From contig NC_051090.1 in assembly GCF_901709675.1 (NCBI RefSeq), positions 3,960,342 through 4,024,341 of the forward strand: a stretch of 64,000 nt of DNA. Reading direction: 5' to 3'. This DNA is from Syngnathus acus (Eukaryota; Chordata; Actinopteri; Syngnathiformes; Syngnathidae). Below, one piece after another: positions 11,466 through 25,878 of this stretch. The stretch's first letter is position 1; each line of letters begins with the position of its first letter. The position numbers and the translations under genes were made by a program. Below the pieces are notes generated by a model, which was given only the letters and a program-made list of their open reading frames with translations, did no database searches and was not told where the DNA came from.

Positions 11466-12778
11466 AAAAATACCCCATCACGTACAAACAGTTAGCTAAC
11501 ACACACGTGCTGTCATTTCAAGTAGCTCCAATTAAATATTGAATGCTAGCAATATGACATTCGAGGCCGCGACATGAACGAATCATTTCTTTCTCGGATT
11601 TAATTTGTGAACACGGTTTCCCTTTTCCATAGCTCTTGATCACTTTAACAAGTTTTGTTCTCATTCTCTTCCCCGCTCCCTTCTCAACATCTCTTTGAGG
11701 CAATCCAGAACGCACATGTAACATAATGTCATTAGCGCTGGCTAGCTCATTAGCACAGAGCCTTTCATTAGTTCAACTATCACTCACACACGTACAGTTC
11801 ACATGTATAACGTATTTTCAGCAATGTTTACTAGCGGATGGAATTTTCCATATGTTAACCAGTCAGTCACAACGGAAAAAAAAAATATTTAAAAAAAAGA
11901 AACTCAAAAATACATTTGGGGACGCATAAAGCCATCTCAAAATTTCTAACGCAGTAAATGTTCGGACCTAAACGTGCTTATAAATAGACAGAGATGCCGA
12001 TCTGTATAATACCGGCCTTGTGCAACAACCTGACTGATACTTTTGAGTTTTTTTGTATATCTTATGCTCTGCGCATGTGTGCCGAGTGGGATCATACGGT
12101 ACAGAGAACCACTGTTACACACGTGCTGCAAGTTCGAGTTGGTCTACATGAAACTCGACATGTAGTAACCTGCTTCTGCAATCCTCAAAGCAGGAAGTTG
12201 GTCCTACTTAGTACCTTAGCTTACTTTCAGTGAATGTGCAGGTGATTTTTCTTTTCTTTTAAAATAACTGTCTTAACCTAGGCACGAGTTTCATCCATTT
12301 TTGATACGGGTTATTAAGGTCACATTGGAACTGGAGAATATCCCAGCTGACTTTGGGGCAGGAGGCCATTTAGCTAGCATAAGATAACGTAGCATCACTC
12401 TGTGCTTTTGCTTGTCAAACATCACATGCATTGTGTAAGCCACGATGTCCCCTAAAGAATGTGTCAAACTCCAAAGGTTTAAAGCTTTAATCAACCATGA
12501 CAATATATTTTTCTGATATGACTAACGGGCTTTTTCCTGTTGTGCATTTTGCAGGTGCTCACCGCCTACTTACTGACCTCAGACTGCCGACAGTCTGTCA
12601 TTTTCCTATCCGCTCCAATATGTCACCCTGTAATGAACGTTACGATCGTCGCTGGGTCGTTCTGCTCTAACAAAAAAAAATAAAAAGAATACGCGGGATC
12701 GTGGTCAAATAGGCTTTCCCTCAATATGTGCCCAATGGCAAGGAAATGACTTTTATTTCTAATCTGGATTTATAGTAG

Positions 12779-12822
12779 ATATAAAAAGTCTACACACCTC
12801 TATTTAAATGCCAGTTTGTGTG
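12779..12822. repeat. Short copy of the AAGTCTACACACC repeat
   Basis: It begins ATAAAAAGTCTACACACCTC and continues with AAATGCCAG, matching the start of the repeats at 11297 and 49174. Only the terminal part is present. Confidence 0.5.
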
Positions 12823-14348
12823 ACGAGGCAGCCAAGAGCAACTTTAAAGGATCTGCAGGAATTTCTAGCAAGTACTGGCTGTTCAGTACATAATACAACA
12901 ATTATCTTCGTCATAGAGCGGCGCTATGTGGAGTGGCAAGACAGAGAAAGAAAAACATCCCAAGTTTATCTACGGTTCGCCAAAACAAACATGAAATCCC
13001 CCAAATTTATGTGGGAAAATGTGTCGCTCCAGTGAAACCAAGGTGACAAAGACACAATAATAACAGGAACATTTTCTTCTTCAGTCTGGAAAAAAACCGT
13101 GACCTTTTCTTCTTTCATCGGGACTAAAATAGTAGAATGTGTGAGATGTGAAGAGCGTTAATTAACTGCCACCTCTGCATGTGTCGGAGCCTTGTAATTA
13201 CTTAATGAAGAGCTGAAGATTTTTGTACTTAGTATAGTTCCTTATCATCTGATAATACCCAGCGTGACAATGTCAAGAGGTCACTTTAATAATACCGCAA
13301 ACGGAAAAGTCCAAACCTGGTTTATAGTAGCCCGCGACTGGCCCCATTGAGTGTGAAGACATTTGTTAGAGGTGTCAGCATAATCATCCATTGACAGTCA
13401 ATAAATGGGAATTTTAATCCCAAATGTGAAAAACGGACATGGGGGAAATGAGAACATACTCGTGTGTAATAGATGTGCTGAAAGAGGAAAAGGAAGGGGA
13501 AATGTGTGAAAGACAAAAGTGTGAAATTAATGACATAGAGAGATGACTCCTCTTTGCCCTTCAGGAGGCAAAGAACTATATTTAGGAAATGTCACACCAA
13601 CATCTTCAGTTAACCAGAGATGAAGCTTTCAACAGTGAGGCATGTTTTTTCCTCGATAAGATGCTAATGCTAAAAGTATGGACACCCGAGCATGACCCCA
13701 ACTTACAATTGTTTTCCATTTATGGGCCGTGGTTTGTTTGATTTTTTTTTTTTGCTTCATGTTATGACTCAAAATTCAAGTCACAAGCAAGCTTAAGTTG
13801 CGCTGCCACATGATTGAAGTAGGGAAAAAAATGGAGGTACTGTAATGCCCTCGCATGTAGGCAAGGAGAGCCACAGTTAGTGATTTGTTTACTGAATAGG
13901 ACAAAATGTCAAATACAAACTGAGGACATCAGAAATGACTTCAGCCAGCACCAGGCCTGATGTCACCTGAAAGGCCACGCCCCCTAAAGGCACACCAACA
14001 CATCATATTTGATAAAACCAAGAGCTGAAACCGATTAATGTCATTGCAATTCATTTCTATGGGAAACATTTATTTGAACAAGAACAAGAACAGGCACCAC
14101 ACCACCATGGCAACTAAGTATAACTGAAGGCAGCATTGGAAAGAAAAATATATATTTATAAAATCCCCATATTCTTGAGTTTAAAAAAAACAACACTATT
14201 CTATTTTAGTTGTTGAGCATGACATAGATTACTTTCCTTTACCTTTGAGTGACAATTCTGGAAAGTTGTTTGAGGTCAAACACAAACTACATACTGTAAC
14301 AGCAATGTGACGGGTGTAGCAAAAGTACTCACACCCATTTGCACTCAC

Positions 14349-14431
14349 TGCAATAATTGCGGCGCAATTAGACCAAGTTCACAGAAAACAATAGAACAAA
14401 AAGTGCCTACCATGATCAGCAGATCCGACAT
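14349..14431 (-). other. Candidate signal-peptide exon upstream of the mucin-like gene
   Basis: An ATG at 14431 opens 27 codons beginning MSDLLIMVGTF and continuing CSIVFCELGLIA, hydrophobic as in a signal peptide, before a CA|GTGAGT donor. It is on the correct strand and upstream of the mucin-like exons. It ends in phase 2 whereas the next known exon starts in phase 1, so a further small exon would be needed. Speculative. Confidence 0.25.
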
Positions 14432-14876
14432 GAAGCAGAAACAAGGCACCAAGGTAAATACACGTTCTAACTTCCATCGTCATCTCTTCTTCTTCCTTAA
14501 AGTTTCTGTATTCCACGGTCGCTCAGTCACTTGTGTACAGTGGCGCACTGCAGCTTCAGCTACAGTGTTGTGTTCGTGGCTGAAACAGGAGTCTCTCTCT
14601 CTCTCTCGCTCTCTCTCTCTTCCACTCCCTCTAGCTCTCGTTTACCAGAAACTGTGCCACGTGTTCCCGGTTCAAAAATAGCCCGCTGAGCTCACACTTT
14701 GACTGCCCTAAAGGTCAGATTCGTCTCAACAGAGCCGAGTTATTTCATTCAAAATGAATTTTTTTTTTTTTTATAACAGTGTGCTTTTGTAAAGACGTCT
14801 CATTTCTACGGAAGAGGATTAGGGCCAGTGAAGAAGAAAAAAACGAGGGGTGACCGGATTCTGACTTTTTTCTCAG

Positions 14877-14900
14877 AATTCTGACTTTAAAGTCAGAATT
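14877..14900. repeat. Perfect 24-bp palindrome
   Basis: AATTCTGACTTT is followed directly by its reverse complement AAAGTCAGAATT, with no spacer. Additional TTCTGACTTT copies flank it at 14859 and 14907. It is likely part of a degraded repeat. Confidence 0.7.
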
Positions 14901-15077
14901 CCCCATTTCTGACTTTACGGGAAATACAATTCACGCCTCGCTCGTGAACGGGAAGTTACGTCATTTTCTTCTTCGTTTTGTTTTACGGCGAGGTGGCACC
15001 AGCTTCAATGCGCATTAACGACACCTACTGGTTGAAGTCATATAAACTGAAAAAAGAATGAATCACTTCAGCAACTC

Positions 15078-15286
15078 TCGTTCACTGAATAGATTCGGTC
15101 TTTTGAACGAATCGTTCACTCACGAGCCAACTCTACTAAATGCATGTAGGCTGGGTTTTTTTTTTTTTTTTTAAATCTTCAAACTGTGAAGAAAAAAGTT
15201 GTGACGATTTGTTGAACGATTCTTTTGAGTGAACTGATTCTAAAGATACAGTTCACTTAAAAGAACTGGAATGCACATCACTAGCA
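15078..15286. repeat. Inverted GAACGA/TTCACT motif repeat (MITE-like)
   Basis: The left part carries CGTTCACTGAATAGATTC and TTTTGAACGAATCGTTCACT. The right part carries TTGAACGATTCTTTTGAGTG and CAGTTCACTTAAAAGAAC. Alternating GAACGATTC and TTCACT words in opposite senses could fold into a hairpin. It resembles a dispersed fish repeat. Confidence 0.45.
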
Positions 15287-15508
15287 TTTAGTCCACATCC
15301 AGACATTCTTGTTCACAAACACTGACAGGTTTCATTAAAGCAAAAAGATACCATATAAAAATATATGTTTGACTTTTTTTACTGCAATAAATACAAAAAT
15401 AATGACCTACTGAAATCTTGTTTAAAAAAAAATAAAAAAAAGTTTAGAATATATGATAGGTTGACCCATTGCGCACACACATATACACATAAAAGTAAGA
15501 GGGCAGAT

Positions 15509-19022
<3,514 letters not shown>

Positions 19023-19712
19023 CTGAGGGAACATTACAAATATTTAGTTACGCAGATGTAAAAACAAGATAAGCAAGCTCATGTCAGTCAAAGAACATCA
19101 TTTCACGTGTCAACTCTTATGTCTTTGGTTACACATATACAATCGTTCAATAGTAACTAATTGTATTAATTATAAGTCAGAAGTGTAGTCTCACTTGAAA
19201 ACTATATGGTTAAATGCCAAAGGTGGCGTTCTGCTGGAAAAGAAACAAACATTTAATGCGTTAACTTTTTGTTGTGTCTATTTTAATTTGCATTTTAATC
19301 AAGCCTATCACTTTGGCAGTCCTTTGAGAGAAGCGCTATATAAATAAATGAGCTTACGAAGATACATCAGTACGCAGTATCAGTTTACGTTAGCAAATCC
19401 GAATCAGGTCGTGACGTCATTGACAGCCAAGCCATTGTCAACAACGTTAGTACCTACGTTTTTACTTTTATTTGACAGTCAAATATAAGCACAGCAGTTA
19501 ACTAATATCTTCCCAAAACTAGCTTGGTAAAAGTACCGAAAAGTGGTTATGTATTAAAAGGGACACACGAACGACATGTTGTCTGCGCTAGTCACGGCTA
19601 GCTGGCTAGCCTAGCATAAACCTGTAGAAACCGAGTGATATACATGCAGCCCCTATCGACTCAAAATATAAAATTGGTAGCGTTCAAGCAAACATTGGAC
19701 ATAAATGGTAAC

Positions 19713-19800
19713 CTGAACGTTCTCCGAACTGTCCGACTCCCCGTTGGTGAGAGCCTTCGAGAGCTGATGTAAGGTCTCATCGCGAGCTGAAAGCCACCAG
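19713..19800 (-). other. Probable 5' untranslated leader exon of mknk1
   Basis: An ACGTTCAG|GTTACC donor at 19712 ends a minus-strand segment lying upstream of the coding start exon, which opens directly after a CAG acceptor. A CRE-like TGACGTAA lies near 19905. The right boundary is approximate. The segment carries an ATG at 19780 whose frame runs across the splice and stops just after the main ATG (see findings). Confidence 0.5.
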
Positions 19801-20200
19801 TCAAGTCGACCACTGACGCGTCAAGCGGGAAAACCCGTATGAAACAATGGCCACGCCCACCTCCGTGTTTTCTCTTCTCCCATTCGTTGGATAGAAAACG
19901 CCAGTGACGTAATTTGGCACGCCTCTTAACATTATAAGGATTTTGTTTTGATATTGGTGAACTTTGAAGACATATTTCTTTCTTCATGCAAAATCTTTTT
20001 TTATCCATGTTTCTCCCCCCACTTCGGGTGTCATTGTCTCCGATTACGCCTAGATGGGACCGGTTGATTAATAGAATTTAATAAACAATAAATAGTTACA
20101 AATAAATAAATAAATGAATAAATAAATAATAAAACATGTATGTCGTTTATACTTGTTTTTATGCAAGTGGTATTTTATTTCATCATATTTATATAGTTAT

Positions 20201-20242
20201 TATAAATGTATTATTTATTTATATAAATGTATTATTTATTTA
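20201..20242. repeat. Two exact 21-bp tandem copies, AT-rich
   Basis: The unit TATAAATGTATTATTTATTT plus A occurs twice head to tail without a mismatch. It lies directly beside a hAT-like end fragment. Confidence 0.8.
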
Positions 20243-20248
20243 TATAAA

Positions 20249-20314
20249 GGCCGGTCCGCGAAAATATTTCTGACACGTAACCGGTCCGTGGCAAAAAAAA
20301 GGTTGGGGACCATT
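20249..20314. mobile_element. Terminal fragment of a hAT-like nonautonomous element
   Basis: GGCCGGTCCGCG, then ACCGGTCCGTGGC, then GGTTGGGGACCATTG form the well-known CCCCAACC...GACCGG end of a vertebrate MITE, read on the minus strand. Only one end is present. Confidence 0.55.
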
Positions 20315-20730
20315 GCTTTAGGTAACAAAGAGCAGATAACCTCCATTCATTTTGATTTATTCTTTCCCTTTGAGTTTGACCCTTCTTCAGAGTGAGTAAA
20401 AACTTCTAAAATACAATTATTTACTCAATAAAAGTTAAAAAAGCTCAACTTATAAAAGGACAAGCATAAATACATGCACAGGAGGAAAGACAGCAAAAAA
20501 ATATTAACAAGCTTAAATAAACGTCAAAAAAAGCTTAAAATAGCTTAAAAAAAGGCCAAGCATAAATACATGCACATTATTGTTCCCATAAGTAATCCAC
20601 ATCTTGACACCACCTGAAAAAATTGTGGCTGGCTTGTAAAAATTCACAGTGACACTCACACCGCTCACATTGTAACATGTTCTTAGTTTAAAGTTCATTG
20701 AAGGCGAGCATTAGTCTTCATCTTTGTAGT

Positions 20731-21652
20731 TCAATTACAAATCTTCTCAGTCATCTCTTTCTGTAGGACAACAAAACAGATCACATTAAAAACAGTGAGT
20801 TGCAAGCTCATCAAATTACATTACAAAAAAATGCTCATGTCTCACCAGGGGCTCAAGTTCAGAGTGATCGATGAGGTTGAACTCCGAAATGAAGTAGTAG
20901 TAGTGCTTGTAGCAGGTATTGATGTGGGCCTCTGCACCCATGCTGCATACACTGTCAAAGTGATGGATGTAAACATGCACAAACACTCTGAAGAGCCGAC
21001 TCAGGATCTTCTTGCACACCTGCTGGAAATTCTTGGGGAAAGGAACACCTGCAAAAAAATAGATGGATACAATTTCGTCATGACAACCTCCAATAACGAA
21101 TTCAATTGTGGTAATTATCAAGTCTGTTAATGCGAGAAAACATGCCCGACGTATGATTGCATCTAAATGTCATGGTTTAATGAACCCTGTTTGAATCAGT
21201 AGCACATTAATGAAGCTTCATGAACCACACGCACCTACTCTGGTGGGGAAGATATCTTCATCGTTGATCAGCGACTCGATCCAGTCCATCATCAGGTTCA
21301 TGTACTTGAGAGCAGGCAGCTTGGTGGGCTTCCTGTAGTCGTCGCCGTCCTGCCACCTGTACTCGTACCTGAGCCCCCCGGACATGATGGGACAGCTACG
21401 TTCGGTGCAGTACTCGCTGACCGTTCCGTAGATCAGGTTGATTCTGTTGAAGAAATCCACCACGTGCATTGCGACCCAGTCATTGAGGCTCTCGCCCTCG
21501 GGCAGCTGCACCACCTTCCTCAGGTCAAGGCCGGACTTGAGCGAGGCCTGGGCCTTTTTGTACAGTTCAAACCGCTGGGTGCCGGGTTCAAAGCGTTTCC
21601 TAGGTCGGAACGTTTTGTCTTTGCTGAACACCTGACCCAAACACAAAGCCAT
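20731..21652 (-). CDS. mob3c: MOB kinase activator 3C, three coding exons
   Basis: MOB3 proteins are small zinc-binding adaptors related to the MOB1 co-activators of NDR/LATS kinases. Unlike MOB1, class 3 is not known to activate those kinases directly. Coding exons are 21235-21652, 20846-21048 and 20731-20760, in frame for 216 residues, the exact family length. Recognisable blocks are [20 protein letters not shown] at the N-terminus, [20 protein letters not shown], zinc-ligand region [15 protein letters not shown], then [40 protein letters not shown] and the end KEMTEKICN. The ATG at 21652 gives the conserved MOB3 start; an upstream in-frame ATG is probably untranslated. MKNK1-MOB3C adjacency is conserved with mammals, supporting 3C over 3A or 3B. 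Confidence 0.92.
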
Positions 21653-24600
21653 GTCCTTAGCAGTTCCTCCCCACAGATGAGCAGTTTGTACTCTCTGGAG
21701 TAGACGTTTAATTGCCTTCAAGTTGGCGGGGTGGCCCGGATGGGGTCACAAGAACCTGATCAAGACTGGCTCCAGATCCTCGGGGGTTCACTGTGAAGAA
21801 TAAACATTTTGAATTTCACGTTATGTCAGTGGTAGAAAGTATGAATGAGGTGAGGCATGCCATGATAAATGTCAATCATTAACCAAGCTGACTAATAAAC
21901 ATTTGATTATTATGATTTGGTATTTGGAATATGCCAGTATCCAGGTCTTATGCTCTTTCTTTCTAATTAGATTCGACCTCTATTGACCTTGGATGTGACA
22001 CTATCATCAACATTTGTGTGTAAAATGACTCTACACAATTCGTCACGTTTTTGTTAGTTTTTTACTTCACAAGAGTGTCCAAATATGACAGTTTGTCCAT
22101 TGCTGATTGATAAAACATTTAAGACCCCCCCCTAAAAAGAAATATGGGAAAAAGATGACATAATGATTTTAGTGCTCTGCAAAAGAGATCATTTTTCTTC
22201 CTCTTCGGTGGGGGTGCGTGAATACGTGGTCATGAAACAGCTTCACAACAAAAGTTTCCGAGCAAAACTTAATCAAGCAAACATAAACACGGACACCCTT
22301 TAGTATCACAAAAGATAAATCCTTGTGGGCTTCAACCCCCCCTCTCATAGCTTCAAGCCAAAGCATGTCTGATCCTGCACTCATCTGACGTATACGCATA
22401 CCTCCCTTGTGTTTGACCCCACAAGCTAAAAAAAAAATCATTCAAGGCCTGCCTGGTCTAAATCGGAATACGAGCTTGGTGGCGTTAAAGCAAGCCAAGT
22501 TCACAAATAGGACAGAATAAGAAAAGGTTCTACCTGCTTGCTGTGCTACAATGGAAGCTCCACAATGTTGCCGAAAGCTTTGGGAGAGGCCGGAGTGTAT
22601 TTTGGAGGACAGCTCCAGCTGCTTTACCCCTTTCTCCTCCCTCTCTTGCGCTCTCTCTCTCTCCCTGCCTCAAACAGACGTTCAACTTGGCTCCACAACA
22701 ACGCACAAGTCAAGAAAAAAGCTGAACTACTCTTTTGGCTTCCCTTCCTGCAGATGATGTCACATCCTGACTTTGTCTTCTGTGCCTGCTCTTGCTACAT
22801 ATGTGCGAACGCTGGGAAAGGACTTCTTTCGATCCTTCCGCTTTCTTTTCCCTTTACTTTTCCTCTCGCTACCAGCCCGTGGAAGCCTGGCCCCCCCCTC
22901 TCCGGTAGAGTAGGGCCACGTCTATCCACCACAAGTACAGAGCGGGGAGCACAACGGTGCCGCAAATATGTCTGAATATTTGGCAGAGCGGGCTGCTCTT
23001 TTATGACAACGTATCATTTAAATCCTTTGCCTCTTTTAAATGTTTTCATGGAATAAAATGTGCTTCAGTCAAAAGTTCATGATAGGATCAGAGTTATGTG
23101 GTTAGGTCTTCCCTCCAAGGCCCCAAGGTGTTCTCGGGCCCTTTAAAAGTGATCAGTATCAGTTTCACTAGTTTGTATTCAGACCGACAACCCACAAGAC
23201 ACGCTCTATACACGTCGAGGATTTGAGTCACCAAAAGAATGAAACTTCATTCAGAAGTTGTAGGTTGTGGAAATTACAAAGGAATTTTTTTGTTAGTTTG
23301 TTTTTGTTTTGATAGCTAAAATCATAACGTTACTCAGCAGGGTGACTTTTTGTTAATTTTTGTTGTGTCAAATTAGGAAAAAAATGCAACAAAGCAAATT
23401 TAAAAGTTTTGGGTTCAGGGGTCAAATCACATCGTTGTAAGAATTTCCTTTTAACACACTTTACCTCCTATATATGCGCACATACCTCAATGTGAGTACT
23501 TTTGTCACTTGGGTTTTTTATAGGAAATTTTCCAACCCAGAAAGCAATACAAGTTGTAGTATCTCAAATTGGCCACTTGGGGTCCTCCTGTCTTTTAAAT
23601 TATTTCAGGTATAGCTGGCGCTGCAAAAAAAAAAAAAAAAGATTAATGTCATTTGCATTTATTTCGATAGGGAAAGATGATTTGAAAGACATATGGATAT
23701 GATTTACTTTTTTACTTGGGAGTAATCCTAAAATAAAGGAGTCAATTGATGACAACATAAGCAAACTATTAAAGTAGGTATGTTGTATAATTATTGTTAT
23801 GCATATCCTCTTAAGCAATGTGTTCCACTCTAGGAATGCGAACATTGCATCACCTTAACCTTGTTTAATTCAGTCATAAGTCAGCTTCAAAAAGGCCAAT
23901 TAAAATAATTATGAGATCATTTGAAAAGCTGTCACCGCAAAATGTGGCTGCATGACTTGGCCGATATGCCTGCCGCTGTCTCATGCCAGATGTTGGTGTC
24001 AACACAATTGTGACACACAAAAGTGGGAACCAGTCAAGCCTCAACTGTCAGGCGGACGTTGAAGGTGGTTAAAAAACATGTTACAACTTCTAAAATGTAT
24101 TTGCTTCATTTGGTGCACCTGCACTCCATTCATGCTTTCTCTATGGTTCGTCGGCATTGCAGACATGCTGTAGTTGAGCTTCAACTTTACTTGCCCCTTC
24201 CAGGAACGGGGTGTCATGAACAAGAATCTTAACTCTTAACTATGACAAGCATGTGGAGCGAAAGCGTGGATTCTACAGAGCACCTTTGTTAAACATCCGG
24301 CGGAGCCGTTGTTTGACAGACAAGTACGACTCGGATCAGTTTCTGAGATTATTACGAAAGGTGAACGGGCCCCGCAGGGCGATGACCCTTGTCTCTCTTT
24401 TGAAGGCTTGGATGGCACCAGGGGGGCTCAGACTCAAAGACTGGAGCACAATCAAAACGCATTCTCCTTTCCGGTCAATATTATCAGCACGGAAATCACG
24501 TTTTACAAAGTACAAAACGCTGATTGTGTTGTAACGATAACAATGGCATGGTAAGACCACTGCAATGGAAAATTTGGAAGATTCAACTTTTCAAGCAAAA

Positions 24601-25857
24601 CCGGTTTTATCTTAGCAGTTTTTAAGAGATGATAAAAGTAATCTTCTGATGATGAAAGAATCATCCAAACATTCTTGTACTTACCAGTCATACTTTCAGA
24701 ATCAATCGAATAACAAGGCAAAAATAACAGTCGTGATTTGAGACTGCATGGGTGCAGCAGTACACAAACAAATGTCTTTGAACTAAATATGGAGTCATTT
24801 TTTTTTATGATGTCACTGACATATTTTAAAATGTATAATAGACAGCTGATATTATATCTTTGTCACAACCGGAAACCCTGGCTTGTTTATTTCAAACATG
24901 ATTACCTATCATTCTTTTTTTTTTTTTTTTTTTTACTAATGCTAAATTGTCTTACTAAAAGCGTGCACTCTGAATCATGATTTCAGAATTGCGACTTTTT
25001 GCGGCATGTTCACTTGATGACGTGCAAATGAGACGATTTACAAAGCGCGCCAGGAAGTTTGACTCCACCTTTCCTGTCTCAAAGGCATTTTGCCGTGCTC
25101 TGCTTCAAAGTTTGATGCGGAAATGAACAGGTTGAGGCAACTAGACGCACGCGTCGGGCCACTTTAGCCGTCTCCGCTGGCTTGATTCCATCCTCTGCCC
25201 CCCCAAAAAAGGGAGTGAGTGAGTAAGTAACTTAACATGCCATGAAAAGTTTTCCTGCATGTCAACTTCTCGAGTTGAGTGCAACTCCATCTCCACTCCA
25301 TCAATGATGAAGCCGAACTCGGTTTACATTTTCTATTCGTATGCGTTTTATGATTGGATTGCATTATTTATTTGTTTTTTGCGGCTATCATTTCCGACAT
25401 CGATTGTCCGTCGTTGGAGCTGCTCACAGCGACATTATTGACACACGTCCTCTTAATTTTGGCACTTGATTGAAGTTGCATGTATATTAAATGTGTGTGC
25501 GTGCACGTTTGGGTAGTAGTAAGTAAGGGTTGTTGTTAAACCATCAAAAAGCTTTCGGAATACACACGCCTCTTAATCGATTAATGCAAGATCGTTCAAG
25601 TTAAATACAACTGACCTGTAGGCAGTGATTCTCTAACATTCCACGAGTGCCTGGGGACTGCCCCTGCCAAGATAAACTTCAAGTTCCTTGCTAAAATACC
25701 AACAATTAAAAATGGCCTATTTTTATTTATTTTTTTACTTTTAATGGACAAATATTTTTGGTTAACCTCTTTAACCTTTTAAAATAAATAGGAACGTCAT
25801 CGAACAAATGAGTTGTTGAGAATAAGTACGGTATGGGATTTAGTTCATTGGTATATA

Positions 25858-25878
25858 TGTGTGTGTGTGTGTGTGTGT
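25858..25878. repeat. (TG)n microsatellite
   Basis: About ten uninterrupted TG units in the gene-poor interval. Confidence 0.9.

Larger units (their letters stand above)
10984..15508. other. Intron/intergenic stretch with repeats and one candidate exon
   Basis: No conserved coding sequence is seen on either strand. The stretch holds repeat fragments (11297-11465, 12779-12822, 14877-14900, 15078-15286), a CT-rich run at about 14588-14625, and the candidate signal-peptide exon at 14349-14431. Part of it may be 5' intron and promoter of the mucin-like gene. The left-most part of the mknk1 3' untranslated region should lie just below 15509. Confidence 0.5.

Noticed and set aside
22538-22975. 145-residue plus-strand frame near 22.7 kb
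   Set aside because: Low-complexity Leu/Ser/Pro from a CT-rich run. The region is more likely a promoter or leader of mob3c on the opposite strand.
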